Positions 38,085-51,949 are shown, counted from the first letter of the stretch. The stretch: DNA of 64,000 nt from Muraenolepis orangiensis (GCA_027704905.1 CM051002.1:2231196-2295195), one strand, 5' to 3'. Notes: a model not told the origin generated them from the sequence alone. Program-made: numbers and translations.

Positions 38085-39500
38085 AGTTAATACTGTAGGA
38101 TGTGGCTACACAGGTCATTATGTAATATTTACTGCATAGCCTCTCTGTTATTACGCAGTGTTCCCAGCTCCTCACTCCTACATGGTGTATATCCATCAAA
38201 AATTACAGGTGCTGATGTCAGTTTTATTGGGCGAATATAGAGTAGCGTGTGCATAATTTCAAGCACTGCATCCCTCCCTAATATGATTATTTATCCTCCG
38301 GTTCTGTTAGTGTTTGAGGACAGAGACGATATTTCAATCATAAATCAACCAATGCGGCGTGTGTGTGTGAGTGTGTGTGTGGGGGCCTTGAATAATTTAG
38401 CCCTGTAAAGAGGGCTTTGTATTTACAACGGGGAGGGCTGGTGCCACGCCCGGGGGCGTGCCGCCCGCTTGTGTTCCAGGTAAAGGTTCTATTCCTATCA
38501 TAGATCACATATTTAGCTGCTGGCTGCGCGCCTGCTAAACAGCTTTTCCACGGCCCACGGGCTCTCGAGCGGCTGCTGAAGTGTCATTTAGGCCTGATTG
38601 ATTGTATAGGCACAATTTGATTTTGGATTCATTGTATCCTGAAAGTGAGAGATGGTGGCGATGTCGTAACTGAAGATCCCTTTTTTGAAAAAAATTCCCC
38701 CCACATTTCCTGCAGGTTTTGAATACCCTCAAAGTATAATGTTGTACCTTTTTATTTTCTTCTGTTATGGCGCATGGGGTACGTTTGAAGTGTATAGTTT
38801 TGGATACAAATCACCAAGACATGGATGTGATTAGTCAGGGGTTGTCTTCGCTGGGTTCTTACTGTGTCTTGTGTATTCATCAGTGCACAAGCCACATACA
38901 TCTCCACACTCCAAGTCACTTCACACGAGGACTCCTCCCTGTAAGGATTGTTCTTTGATTTAGAAGCGTAACAATGGCTTTATTACAGTATCAATCCCCC
39001 GCAAGATCAGGAGAATATTGAAGTTCAGATCCTCCTCCTTCCTCCCTCTGCAGCTCCCTCTGCTCCCTTTCTCCTTGTGTGAAGCTAGGACTGATGATGT
39101 ATGTTTAAGGCGGTGAAGGTTTGGGAGTCGGTGGATGTCTTTTGGCTTGCGGCTGACTTCCTCACGAGCGTTGAGGCTTTGTTCTTCTGAAAGCAACACG
39201 ATCGGGAGCGTTTATATTCCTCTTCCGTTCCTCTCTGTGTGTTGCCAGCTGTCATGGTGGCTGAGGGTTGGCTGCCTGGCGTCTCTATTGTCAGACGGCA
39301 GACACGCGCCTCTTTGTCTGCTGCTGCTGTTGTCATGGCAGGCTCCTCATCCCTTCCTCCACCAATGAAACAATACACAGCGTCTGGTGGTGGTTGTTTT
39401 TATTTTTAATTGTTATTAAGGGGACATTTCTTTTTTTTGGTCGTTTTGATGATTTGTTTTCATCCGAACGTGAACTGCACATGAATTGCATTCCTAACAC
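38085..39500. other. Mostly unique intronic block
   Basis: Balanced composition. Includes a perfect GC-rich palindrome cacgcccgggggcgtg at 38445-38460. No exon recognised. Confidence 0.35.
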
Positions 39501-39735
39501 ACATATATATATATATATATATATTAACTGTATACTGTATATATACTGTATATATATAAGTAAAATAAAAATAAAATATATATATATATATATATCCTGT
39601 ATGTGTATATATATACTGTATGGATATATATATATATTGCATTCCTAACAAATATATATGTGTAAGGAATCCTAACAAATATACTGTGTATAGAGAGATA
39701 GATATACATATATAGTGAGAGAAGGAGAGATATAT
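39501..39735. repeat. AT-rich compound repeat
   Basis: TA runs with tactgtat steps. A short direct repeat of ttgcattcctaaca (39487 and 39637) brackets part of it. Confidence 0.85.
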
Positions 39736-40971
<1,236 letters not shown>

Positions 40972-41118
40972 TGTAGAATGACAGGTTTCGCCGAGTTGTG
41001 GCACGGGTTTCGTTGTCTGGGATATTGCTTACTGATCCGAAACTATGCCTAGCTGTTACACCAGGGCTTCTATCAGAAATATTGTCAGCGGTAAAATGAG
41101 TGACTGAGTCAGTACGTT

Positions 41119-41146
41119 TACACACCACACACACACCACACACCAC

Positions 41147-41177
<31 letters not shown>

Positions 41178-41212
41178 CCACACACACCCCACACACACAC
41201 ACACACACACAT
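41119..41212. repeat. (CA)n compound microsatellite
   Basis: CA with frequent CCACA interruptions. Confidence 0.92.
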
Positions 41213-41319
41213 AAAGTATATATCTAGTGGACATGTGATCAATGTATGTAGCTGAACAACCAGGCAACCAGGCAAAAGTGCAAGTGGGTTGCTGTACAGT
41301 TTGAATGTTAAACATCCAA

Positions 41320-41392
41320 GTTTCAAGATTCAAAATGTTTTTATTTGCCAAGTACAATGGAATGCTTACTCCCCATTCCCTCCCGCAGTATG
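41320..41392 (-). mobile_element. LINE 3'-tail copy
   Basis: tttttatttgccaagtacaa and ggaatgcttactccccattc match the tail family on the minus strand. Confidence 0.72.
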
Positions 41393-41674
41393 AAGGATCT
41401 GCATTAGGAGGCCTGCAGAAATACTAAAATAGGTTCAGTATGAGGCAACGTTGTCTTGAATACCTATTGCTGCTCTGCTCTCACTCATCATCGATTGTTC
41501 TGTAACATCACAGGAATGGGATGGATCGCAACGCCACCATCAAACAGTGATGGAAAATCCATCAATAGCTTCAGCAGCATCAGTGAAACAATCATCTGAG
41601 TCCCGGGGAAAGCAATAGCACTCACACTGTTAGACGGGACTGAGCTGGCCATATCGAGCTGGCCTCATGGACTT
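41393..41674. other. Non-coding intronic stretch
   Basis: No gene recognised. Confidence 0.35.
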
Positions 41675-41918
41675 TGGGAGAGGAAGTAGCTCAGTCTGTT
41701 TGGACCTAGCTTTGGAACCAGAAGGTCGTCGGTTCAAGACCCCGAAACACCTAGGGCACTGCCGAGGTGCCCTTGAGCTAAGGCACCATACCCCCTACAC
41801 TGCTCCCTGGGCAGCTGTATATACAATAGCTGCCCACTGCTCCTAATACTAGGATGGGTTAAATGCAGAGTAACAAATTTCACTGTGTGTGTACATGTAT
41901 GTGACCAATAAAGATAGA
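41675..41918 (+). mobile_element. tRNA-derived SINE, family A, copy 2
   Basis: Head gtagctcagtctgtttggac (A-box-like) and ggtcgtcggttcaagacccc (B-box), body gaggtgcccttgagctaagg and cagctgtatatacaatagct, tail gggttaaatgcagag, ending accaataaagatag. Confidence 0.88.
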
Positions 41919-43345
41919 ATAATATTTTGATTTGTTCCTTAAACTGTGTATAGTATTAAGAGGAGACATTGAAAGACCTTTGTAAAGAAGGGGCAAGTTT
42001 TGAGTAGAGTCTGTGTTTAGAAGACTGGGATGCGCTGACCTGCGTCTGCAGAGGTGACGATGATCGCTTGATGAGAGGGTTTCTCCCTTCCGCTCTCCTT
42101 CCTTCCCTCCGCCTGCCACTTGCATTTGTATGCAGGTCTTTACCTGGGTGGGTTTCTGTAATCCCAGCTTCATTTGTTTGCTTGTTTATTTTTCATATTT
42201 ATATGAAATACGATATTATACCGTCATGATTGAGTAGTCGTAGTTATGGGCTCAGGCTCCCCCAGCCTCCGCCCCCCAAAGGAATTCCTCCGCCAGCCGC
42301 GTCCCGGGGACCTGAAGGTGATGATATCACTGAGTGTGGGTTAAGCCTCCTTCCTTCCCGGTAGCAGGGTTGTCTTTGAGCAGTTTGAAAGTGTCTTGAT
42401 ATTTTCTTGTGTATATTGGATGTGTTCAGCCCCTGAGACAACCTTCTTGCGCTGGCGGGTATGGAATGATGTTGCAGTAGCTCCAATAAAAACGTAAACC
42501 ATCTCCATTGGAGCGGGGAGTTCACCTGCCGATCTTCTCATGCACCTCATCCTCATGAGTTCCCTATCCAGCTTTGGTCAGGAACTCATGTGACAACACT
42601 GTCCTCATTCTGGTAGTTCTTTATGAAGAGACTGAGATTGAATTCAGATTGGCCGTGAGGGACTTGATATTTATATGATCATCTTTGAGGACATGTTTTC
42701 CTGGGCCTTTTATTCCCCTTGAACAGAGGCTGTCGAGGTAAATACGCCAGAGAGCTCTTATTCTCTGCACTGACCTCGAGTGGTAGGGGAGGTTTTCTTG
42801 AGTAGCAAAGCTCCTTCTCCTTTATGGGTTTGGCAGTGGTCCCCTCCTTTGTAAGGATTTATCTCTCCATGATGTACCGGTACGAGGGTCTCCTTTGATT
42901 TCTTCCCACAACCTTACTCCAGTTCTCACTCTTGGCAATATCCATGTTATCATGGAGAATTATACTCTGCTATTCCAGCCAGCCTGGGTCTTGTTGCTTA
43001 GTGATAAGTAACTGCTTTTAATTTGGCAATATATAATTTATTTATGTTGCAATATGGCAAAATATTCAGCACTGTTTACAGATGTGTCTTCTATTCCAGA
43101 GTAGACGGATGATTTGATGAATCTTGTCATCTCTCGCTGTTGCTGTGCTGCAACTTTCTGATCAGCAGCCAATGCTCTGCTATGCAATGTACACATTTAA
43201 CTTAAGGTGTTTCGTTCATACAAATCATTTCATTCATTCAATAATAAATCACATTGTTTTCAGATCATTTTCTATACCGTAATATAGTTTGAAGGTACAT
43301 CATTTGGTAGGAGCTTCAGGGAACACAGTACAGTACAGTACAGTA
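41919..43345. other. Non-coding intronic stretch
   Basis: No recognised exon. Confidence 0.35.
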
Positions 43346-43550
43346 CACACGCAGTGAAATAAGTTCCTCTGCATTTAACCCATCCTAGTATTAGGAGCAG
43401 TGGGCAGCTATGGTATATACAGCGCCTGAGGAGCAGTGTAAGGGTCTGGTGCCTTGCTCAAGGGCACCTCGGCAGTGCCCAGGTGTTTCGGGGACTTGGA
43501 CCGGCAACCATCCTAGGTTTCCAACCTAGCCAAGTCCCAACTGGCACCCA
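43346..43550 (-). mobile_element. tRNA-derived SINE, family A, copy 3
   Basis: Reverse orientation: gttcctctgcatttaaccca, ggtatatacagcgcctgagg, gtgtttcggggacttggacc. A short cagta tandem (43325-43345) precedes it. Confidence 0.85.
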
Positions 43551-43913
43551 AAAATACGGAAATAAGGATTTATTTTTGGTATCAAACACTGCTCCCAACA
43601 TTGGTGGCCCAGTTATGCATTATCTGAACTGATGGAATATTAATGTACTTTTTTTTTTTTTTGAAACCATCAAAGTCTTGACCTCTGACCTCCATTTGCA
43701 GGGTCACGCTTCTGATGCAAATGTGTAATTGGTGCATTAGATGACATTACGGCAGGGGCGCTTTAATGTGTCCGGGCTCTGTGTGGTGTAAGACATGTTC
43801 TCATCACAGGCTCTTTGTTCCAATTGTGGAGCAGAAATTATTTATTCATCTTTCCCATCCCAATCTGGATACTCAATCTTACCACTGTATAATGAAAAAG
43901 GGTGGGTGTTAAT
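43551..43913. other. Non-coding intronic stretch
   Basis: No gene recognised. Confidence 0.35.
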
Positions 43914-43940
43914 GTGCGTGCGTGCGTGCGTGCGTGTGTA

Positions 43941-44006
<66 letters not shown>

Positions 44007-44044
44007 TGTGTATGAATGTGTGTGACTGTGTGTGTGTGTGTGTG
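43914..44044. repeat. (GT)n compound microsatellite with GTGC head
   Basis: gcgtgcgtgcgtgcgtgcgt, then GT, then GT with GA/TA steps. Confidence 0.93.
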
Positions 44045-44302
44045 AAAATGTTCTTGGACTAGTCATTTCAGCAGTGTGTAAAATATGACAACGTGGCATT
44101 CAGAGGGGAGCAGATGTTTTCTCTCAAAGAAGTGATTGCATTAGCAATGTAAAATCAATCCGAGCTGCCTTGTACGTATTACATGCACCGCGACCCGGGA
44201 AGTGAATTAGACGAAAGAAGTCAAATCACTGTTGTGACAGACAATAATGAGACACCAGCAGATTGTACCTGCTATAGAAATACTGGAGACCCTCAATCTC
44301 TC

Positions 44303-44304
<2 letters not shown>

Positions 44305-44381
<77 letters not shown>

Positions 44382-44400
44382 CTAGTCAGTCAGTCAGTCA
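44305..44400. repeat. (CA)n followed by a short (GTCA)n
   Basis: CA at 44305-44380, then gtcagtcagtcagtcag. Confidence 0.95.
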
Positions 44401-45543
44401 GACAACATGGTGGAATTCACAATGCATGTCCTGGGGGGTACAGATCAGATTGGATGGAGCGGAGACAAAGAAAGACAACCTCTCGTCACCTCTCCTTCCT
44501 CTCCCCCCTCCGCCCACCTCTACCATCATTAGGAGGAGTCAGAGAAAGACAGAAGTTTTCCTCCGCTGTCAGAGTTGCTCCGTCTGCCCCAGTGTTTCTA
44601 AGTTCTCTGGACACGCCCCTCCGTTCCCGAGCAGGAGACCCCTTGCACCACCTTCGTCTATCTTCGTCGCCTCCATCGCCACGGAAACGGAAAGACACGG
44701 GAACCAAAAATAAGACATCCCCTCATGTGGTCTCTCTGAACGTAATCCCAGTGTGGACCATCACACTGCACCTAGAACCGGGACGTACCAAACGAGACCA
44801 TTGGTGTCAAGACTATTGATCTGAATCAAATGCTCTGATCCAATCGCAGCGCTCACAACAGGCGACTGCATTCCCCCGGGCCTTTCCTCTCTCATTTGCA
44901 AGCTGTTTTTTCTTCTTAATAATCAGCCTCCACACCCATCCTACCACCACCCAACCCCCCCAGCAACACCCCACAAGCTGTAATGTGTAACGTTTTAATT
45001 CATGGAAATGTTTTTTTTCTTTTTCTTGTTTTTCTTTGATCCAATGAAAGGCTAGCAATGGAATTTAGTTCTTACTGCTTGGAATGAGATAGTTGGATCT
45101 AGCTACAGCATAGTAAACGTTGACTTTTTTACTTTCTCACAGAAATGGCCTATATTCTGGCTGTTGTTTTTGCTGATCACAGAAGTCTTCAGTAATTTCT
45201 CTATAAAGCAATGAGTAAAAGCACAGCTATTGCAATTCTAGGCTGATTACTTGTTCTTGGTAAATAAATATTGGTCATATTTTGTCATATTCATATTTTG
45301 TGTTTTAATGTTACATTTTCCAGATTTATCTTAAATGGTGAATAAATTAAATATATTATTGACCTTAATCCAGAACCCAAAACAACCAACAGTGGTGTGT
45401 TGTATGTTGGTGTTGTGTTTTAACATGTTCAGTGTTTTAATGTGAGCCTGGGGATCAGAATTAGCACAACGATGGAACAATTGCAACTGTTCGTGTGACT
45501 TTACCTCTTAGACGTTGATGGTTTCCTTCACTAAGTGACTCAG
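44401..45543. other. fhit: Intron immediately upstream of the first FHIT exon
   Basis: No exon in phase with the acceptor at 45543 was found. The start-codon exon, expected to end one base into a codon, is not visible in the window. Confidence 0.4.
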
Positions 45544-45689
45544 ACGTGTTGGTCTGCCCCCTGAGGCCAGTGGAGCGCTTCCGGGACCTTCTTCCCGAAG
45601 AGGTGGCGGATCTGTTCTGCACAACGCAGAGAGTGGCCAATCTAGTGGAAAGACACTTCAACGCCACCTCAGTCACCATCGCAATACAG
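45544..45689 (+). CDS. fhit: FHIT internal coding exon (equivalent of human exon 6)
   Basis: FHIT is a small HIT-family hydrolase that cleaves Ap3A to AMP and ADP and acts as a tumour suppressor in mammals. The exon follows an acceptor ending in cag and begins with the last two bases of a codon (AC, which gives His if the previous exon ends in C). It reads VLVCPLRPVERF, then LPEEVADLF, TTQRV, HFNATS and TIAIQ. This corresponds to about residues 35-83 of the 147-residue human protein, with scattered substitutions such as LFC for human LFQ. The donor is cag|gtaaagt. The length of 146 bp equals that of the human exon as I recall it. The exon carrying the ATG was not found upstream. The identification is secure from the sequence; only the exon numbering is by analogy. 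Confidence 0.96.
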
Positions 45690-46734
45690 GTAAAGTATCA
45701 CTAAACAAGGAGACACAAGATAAGGCCATTTCCTCCTTTTGTGCACTTTTTAGTCTGTAAAATGTACCTGTATACAGGGAAAAAACACGCTGTATAGAAA
45801 AAAGCCTTTTTATTAGGCTCTGTTTCCAGGGAGCAATTTTTATGTTCTTTACAGCTCTCTTTTTGGACAAATAACAACTTAACCACTTTTTTTTACCACT
45901 AAAGTACACATGAAAATCCCATTTTTCGTCGGACATTTCTTTTCAAACAACTACGGGACTTCTTTACACAATTGACTGCGGGTGTCGTGTGTCGGCGAGG
46001 CTGACCACTTGCCCACATTCCCTGAGCTTGGATTATAGTGTTTTGTATTTGACTCGGGGAAGGCTGGCTAAATACAGAGGCGCTATCATTCCTTCTTCTC
46101 CCTGACTCCGACAGACTTTCATCACACTGACTGGCCTACTCTGCATAACCAGTGATATATATGCTAATATCAAAACAGCACCTAGTTCGCTCTGCAGCCC
46201 TGTCATAGAAAATCGTTTCACAGGTTAGGTGAAAGGGGGTGGTGTTGCTCGTGGTGGTGGTGGCGGTGGTGATTGGTGTAGGTGTACATTTTTTTGAACC
46301 TGGATATCATTTTCTTTGAGTGAGGCAGGGGTGCAGGGTGGCTATGATGATGTGAGATTAGTTGTGACAGTTTGTGGGGTGTGAGTATTGGAAGGAGGGA
46401 GCCCACCAGAACCCGGTGAAGACCGGGTATGTTCTTGCTTTCTGCGGCATGCCAATCAGCATAGAGACACATAGAATCACCTACATTCAAAAAAAACTGA
46501 TAGTCTGTCCAAATTATAATAATAATAAGAAGGAGAATAATATTAATAATATATGGCCACTGTTGACTAAATGAGTCCCTTGTTCTTCAGGTCTATGCTG
46601 AAGCAAACATGTAATATCTTGATGTGGAAAACCTGTACTTTTTTTCATGCATGTTTGTAGTAATACTTAAAAGCATATACAAATCATACATATTCATAAC
46701 AACTGCCTAGCCTGACATAATGCATTTATATATG

Positions 46735-46770
<36 letters not shown>

Positions 46771-46775
46771 TGTAT
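46735..46775. repeat. (TA)n microsatellite
   Basis: TA run ending in ctgtatatata, within the 1244-bp intron between the first two FHIT exons. Confidence 0.9.
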
Positions 46776-46933
46776 ATATATCCATATCCACCCAAGGAAA
46801 AAAAGAGACAATGGCAAAGATTATATTTAAGGGGCTGTGCTTCATCTGAAAGTAAAATCATATATGAATAATTAATATAAATCTTTCTGGATTCCCAACT
46901 CTCTTCCTAATTACCTCCTTTTGTCCCCACTAG

Positions 46934-46963
46934 GACGGCCCTGAAGCTGGGCAAACTGTGAAG
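46934..46963 (+). CDS. fhit: FHIT 30-bp micro-exon (equivalent of human exon 7)
   Basis: This exon encodes exactly DGPEAGQTVK, identical to the human segment that joins the central strands of the HIT fold to the catalytic triad. The acceptor is ccccactag and the donor is aag|gtgagaa. Both ends are in phase 0 and join cleanly to the exon ending at 45689 and the exon starting at 53928. The intron before it is 1244 bp and the intron after it is 6964 bp, far shorter than I recall for mammals. The 30-bp length matches the human micro-exon. Confidence 0.95.
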
Positions 46964-47644
46964 GTGAGAACTTAATAATTCACTGCCTTTAAATATGGCA
47001 TGAAGGCTTGGTGACTGTTACACACCATTAAATAATCATTGTCTGTCATTTGTGGGTGCTAAACTCTTGGCACGCCTGAATTATTTAGAGGTGCGTTCTT
47101 GCTGGCTTTGTTTTAAAGCGTGGTGGCGTGTGGGTCCGGAATGAATCGGAGCTGAGAGCAGCGACCCCGGTGGGGTCAGGGGTCAGCAGCTCCTCACATA
47201 TGCAAGAAGAGAACTTAACTCTGCAATGCATGTATTTCACCTCTTGTGACATCCATGAGTCGAAGTGTCAAAATAGTAAAAGCTTTCGTCTTATTCATAG
47301 TGATGGACAACCCGAACTCTGTAATGCACTTTATACTAATTATATTAGCATTAAGCATCAGCTAATTCTGCCCTTCTATCGCTTCCCTCATGGCTACGTA
47401 GCCAAGCAGCTAACCGACTACACTCACATTATGAGTCACTGTAGCTGAATTAAGCTACGGTGGCACACTCAGCTTTGTTATGTTAAGGTTATTTCACGTT
47501 TTTTAGATCCTGTAGTCCATCACTTGATTTATGTCATTGAATTGCGATGCATTTTTGGTGTATATCTGGAGAATCCCACTCCTGCTTGCCTGGCCAGAAG
47601 TCATGATTATTCCCAATTAGACAGTAATGGGAATGGATGTCCAT

Positions 47645-48020
47645 TACCCTGAGGTCTGAAGTCAAGTCAAGTGTATTGTCACTTCACAGTTTACACAAAG
47701 TGTAAAAAATGTGAAAATCTTATGTGCAATACCCGACGACAGACAGCAGTTATAAAAATAAGATAAAATAAAATAAAAACAGAATTGAATAAAATAAGTT
47801 TAAAAAAAACTACAAAACTGTTTAAAGTTAAATATATAGAATAAAAATGCAATTTCTAAAATGCAATATATCGGCACAGAAAAGAGCAATATGTATATAT
47901 AAATCAATGTAATAAAATATACATGTTATATGCTATACGCCCTTGTTCAGCAGCCTGATGGCCTGACTGTGGAAGCTATTTCCCCCTCCAGTGTAGAATG
48001 ACACCATAGGGGTAGGGGTC
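47645..48020 (-). mobile_element. Probable retroposon fragment
   Basis: aagtcaagtgtattgtcact at the left, an A-rich interior, and cagcagcctgatggcctgac with ggaagctatttccccctcca at the right resemble a common teleost non-LTR element in reverse. The family is not assigned. Confidence 0.45.
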
Positions 48021-48174
48021 CAGTGCCAGAACTAAACAGGTGAATATTGAAGCACGTCATGGAAGACTGTAATAGCAGTAGAGAACTGACAAATGCTACA
48101 GTTGCCTTTCAATGATATTGGAACAGTCTTTGTTTAACTTACAAAGATTTGTTTTTCTGACTGGCTTTTCTTAT

Positions 48175-48920
48175 ACCCCCATCACACCAAAGTTGTTTTC
48201 AATACGTTCGCGAAAATGTTGTCAAACGGGCTCCAACTGTGTATGAACGTAGTGGACAACTATTTACAGTCTGTTTACGAACTTCATGGACGGGCTCGGA
48301 CGGGGAGGGTGCTCTAGAACTTTGAGCCTGCTCTAAATGTGATCCCGTCCATCCCGTTCTGCAATTAGACGGATTGACAACGTACTTATATCGAGATAGA
48401 CGTACTACGAACCGAATTGCCGTACTTTGAACCTACTAGGGACGTGTTACGACGTGGTGCAGTCGGACATAAATTGCAGTACGTGTGCACACCGACCGGG
48501 TCCGTTTGTTGCTCGTTCATCCCGTTCGACGAAAGACACAATTTGACCGCGCTACGTCCTTAGTCAATCCTTATTCCCTGCAAATACGTTTCAAACCAAA
48601 TATAAAGTTCTGAAGCAGTTGGCAACACGTCTCACGTGGTTCTAAAAGTTCCCAGTAGGTTCTCATTAAGTTCTCCTAGTTTTGAGTATGTTTATGTAGT
48701 TCTCACGCAGTCTGCAGTACAATAGGACTACGCTACGCTATAAATCCGGCTGTTTCAGGTCATCAGTTGGGTATGTTGGAAGCAGAGGAAGACTACAATG
48801 AGATGAGGAAGAAAGAAGAAGACGAGTACGAAGCTGTCGGACCCTGAGAGGGGAATAGCTGCGGGACATTATCATCAGCTGATGAAGGAGCTCCGTCTGG
48901 ATGGTCAAGAGTCCTTCTGA
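48175..48920 (+). mobile_element. PIF/Harbinger-like DNA transposon, 5' fragment
   Basis: A terminus-like cccccatcacaccaaagttg is followed by CpG-rich sequence with repeated cgtac/cgaac motifs. At 48773 one frame gives MLEAEEDYNEMRKKEEDEY. A different frame (48849-48920) gives RGIAAGHYHQLMKELRLDGQ. The GxYHxLMxELRLD motif is typical of the N-terminus of Harbinger transposases. The frame shift between them and the stop at 48918 show that it is degenerate, and the DDE core is absent. Confidence 0.55.
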
Positions 48921-49141
48921 GTCTGATCTGCTTCTTCCTCAGACATATCCTCATCTGACTTGGAGGCATCAGAGGCTACAGGGGATACAGCTGTCTCAGT
49001 CTCCCTCTCTTGAATTGGACCTTCATAGGCAGGCCCAATAGTCTCAGCAACTTCAGGGGGATTTGCATGGCCTTCAGCAGGGCTATTTGTGCTTGATTTT
49101 GCTCGCCCTGCCTTTCTCAATGGACTTGGCTTTGGAGGCAT
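48905..49141 (-). pseudogene. Possible retroelement ORF1-like N-terminal fragment
   Basis: On the minus strand an open frame starts MPPKPSPLRKAGRAKSS and continues with acidic, Ser/Glu-rich sequence ending SDEDMSEEEADQTQKDS. It lies between the Harbinger-like fragment and a SINE. A basic start followed by an acidic stretch is seen in some LINE ORF1 or gag-like proteins, but no domain is recognisable, so this is a weak call. Confidence 0.25.
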
Positions 49142-49267
49142 GATGATCGTAGATGGTAGATGTGTACAGCTCGGAGCCCTGAACTCCAATGAGGACTGGC
49201 TACAACGTGCTCCGTATTCATAGCAGTCGGGCCAGGACGCGAGTACACACGCACTAGGGACAAGATG

Positions 49268-49432
49268 GAACCCATCCTAGTATTAGGAACAGTGGGCAGC
49301 TATACAGCGCCCGGGGAGCAGCACAGCCTTGCTCAAGGGCACTTAGGCAGTAACCTGGTGTTTCGGGGACTTGAACTCGAGCCCTTGCGGCTCCCAAGCC
49401 AAGTCCTTACCCACTGAGCTACTGCCCTCCTC
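49268..49432 (-). mobile_element. tRNA-derived SINE, family A, copy 4
   Basis: Reverse orientation: aacccatcctagtattagga, tgtttcggggacttgaactc, ccactgagctactgccctcc. The 3' tail is truncated and the body has small deletions. Confidence 0.85.
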
Positions 49433-49834
49433 CTGCTAGCTTTAAGGAGGAAGGTAAATAAATGGCCGGCCGAGTGAAGAAATGGTACAATAAATGATTA
49501 TTTTAAGCTCCACTTCTTGACGTCGCATCCCCCACAAAAAGCCTTGTCTCACAAAGGGATCCTTTATCTAAATATAGACTTGAAGTTAATTACATTTGAA
49601 ATGGTTAAATGTCACTCTGCTCGGGGGTGCATGGGAAAAAAATGGCCTTTTCCTTATATTGTATTTACTTTACAATATCTTCGTCTTAAAAGTCAAAAGG
49701 TCAGCTGTCAAAACCAGAGACATTTGTGTGATGCCATCGTACATTAAAGCAGTAACTTGCTTTTAGTTTGAAAAACATTTGAAATCTAGATTTTACTTGT
49801 ACCATAAGTTCTAAGTAATGTTGAAGCATACATA

Positions 49835-49837
<3 letters not shown>
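49433..49837. other. Non-coding intronic stretch
   Basis: No gene recognised. Confidence 0.35.

Positions 49838-49880
<43 letters not shown>
49838..49880. repeat. (GT)n microsatellite
   Basis: Pure GT repeat of about 21 units. Confidence 0.95.
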
Positions 49881-49882
<2 letters not shown>

Positions 49883-50334
49883 TCTTGCTTTTGATAGAGA
49901 AAGCAAAAGGCAAAGCTACACTGTGAGAATCACTCACATAAGTTATATCATTAATATATCTCACAATATGATATATTCTGACTCATCAGCTAAACTCACA
50001 GTCAGAAATGATATGCCATGTTGTATACACAGGGCCTTGATATTCATAATTAACACATTTATAGTTCAATCAATTCATATTTTTTTCCCGGCGTTTATAT
50101 TTGAGTGTATGTAGTAAAAGTAATACTATGATGATAATAATCATCATAATAATAATATTGTAATAATCATAACATTGACACGGCTGGACATTTAACATAT
50201 TAATAAAACTATGATAACTACTACTGATGAATCCAATGAAGGAATGCAGTGTTATGTATTGAATTGATCAGTGACATTGAACAATCACAGTCCAGTATGC
50301 CTGGAACAGAAGAACACACAGCAGCCCTGTTGTG

Positions 50335-50358
50335 TCGTGTTGTGTTGTGTTGTGTTGA
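50335..50358. repeat. Short (TGTTG)n tandem
   Basis: tgtgttgtgttgtgttg, about four units. Confidence 0.8.
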
Positions 50359-50397
50359 AGTAACACGATGACCCACTGGCCCTCAGCAGATCCAGTG

Positions 50398-50545
50398 GCC
50401 CTTCGTGTTCAGGGGACGTGGGCCCTTCGTGTTCAGGGGACGTGGGCCCTTCGTGTTCAGGGGACGTGGGCCCTTCGTGTTCAGGGGACGTGGGCCCTTC
50501 GTGTTCAGGGGACGTGGGCCCTTCGTGTTCAGGGGACGTGGGCCT
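50398..50545. repeat. Minisatellite, 24-bp unit, 6 copies
   Basis: Identical units containing cttcgtgttcaggggacgtg plus ggcc. The unit length is divisible by three, so three frames stay open; no coding is implied. Confidence 0.96.
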
Positions 50546-51917
50546 TCACAAAACACCACTATGGGAGGAGCCCCTCCTTTACTGCACCTTTTCAGTTTCT
50601 TGATTAGGGGCTTGTGGATGACTCTCCAACCCCTTCCCTTTTAATGCAGATCACAGCTGTTTGTGACTAAGTGTATTTGTCTGCCTGTCGGACTAGATTT
50701 CACCTAGACACGTAAGTTGCTTTGGCAGGCATTTTGCCCAATTGTGTACACAGCCGCACACTCATTAGGGCGCATCTGTTTTGATTATTCGTGATAACGC
50801 ACTCTGCGACTGTGGGGCGATGGTATCGCAGTCAATCAAGCAGGAAGAGTTTTTTTCTATGCGTTAAAGCAGATATGCCAAGCGGCGCTGACACACCCAT
50901 GTATCACTGCCGATGATGGGAAGGGCCCAGCCTAGCGTGAAAGGCATGCTAACCTGCTGAGTATGCATGACCTTGTGAAGCGCAGAGTGACAGACGAGTT
51001 ATCTCCAGACAGCGTCACCCAGTGTAGCGCTAGGACGACTCCCAAGGCCAACTGAAGGACGGTCTGTGGAGCGACTGCAATTGACCCGCACGTCTCCAGC
51101 CTCCCGGTGCCAGACTTCTTCTGGCAATCATGCGGCCATGATTGAAAATGACAACTTCAACCCCCATCTACCTGATATTTATTTTTTTCCTTTTTTCTTC
51201 TCCTCATCTCCGCGACGACATCCCTAATGAGACAATGAAAGGTGACAACGCAACAAGGCCGCTTACCTCAGGTGGCACCCACCTCCACTGTATTAACACA
51301 GTTAATATTGATGCTAAGTTAGATCTACATGAGATATAGCATTGGCCAACATGTAACTATTGTCCTGTAGAGCTGTTCAAATGTGTCACCTAATTGCAGA
51401 TGCGGTACACTTACCGACCCGATTTCCCTCTGACCACAAGTGGATGTCTGTTCTTCCATGTGGTTCTCCATATAATCTGTTATCGTAGTGACTCTGGACA
51501 CGGAGCCCCCCCCTGTGAAGGCATTGTCTTGTATCTCATTCACTCTGCAGCTGTTTAGATTTGTGATGAATAGCTCTGCTGCCTTGTTTTTCCTCAGCTT
51601 CAAAGTTTTCCTCAAGGTAGACAAATTAAATAATGCAGCCATTATGCAAATGACTTCATTAAAACCGATCCAACGAAAATACACGGCAACAAAGGCAGAT
51701 GCCTCCAAACATGTTATCTCGCTGGGTGGAATTTATAAACACTTATTCACCCTCCCTATGCCGTTAGTCAATGGGTTGTAATTAAGGAATGAACAAAAAG
51801 CTCTACAATTAGCTTATTATAACATTTATAGTTTGCACAAACACACGCCCATGAAGAGACACGTAAGCCAGGAGAGTGTGAGTTATTGTACTGTGAAAAC
51901 ATTGTTAATTATGCAGC

Positions 51918-51918
<1 letters not shown>
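50546..51918. other. Mostly unique intronic block, candidate conserved non-coding sequence
   Basis: Includes an octamer ATGCAAAT at 51644-51651 within taatgcagccattatgcaaa. No exon or repeat family seen. Confidence 0.4.

Positions 51919-51949
<31 letters not shown>

Noticed and set aside
50368..50644. Three overlapping repeat-peptide frames (LRVQGTWA and others)
   Set aside because: All three frames of a 24-bp repeat are open; not coding.
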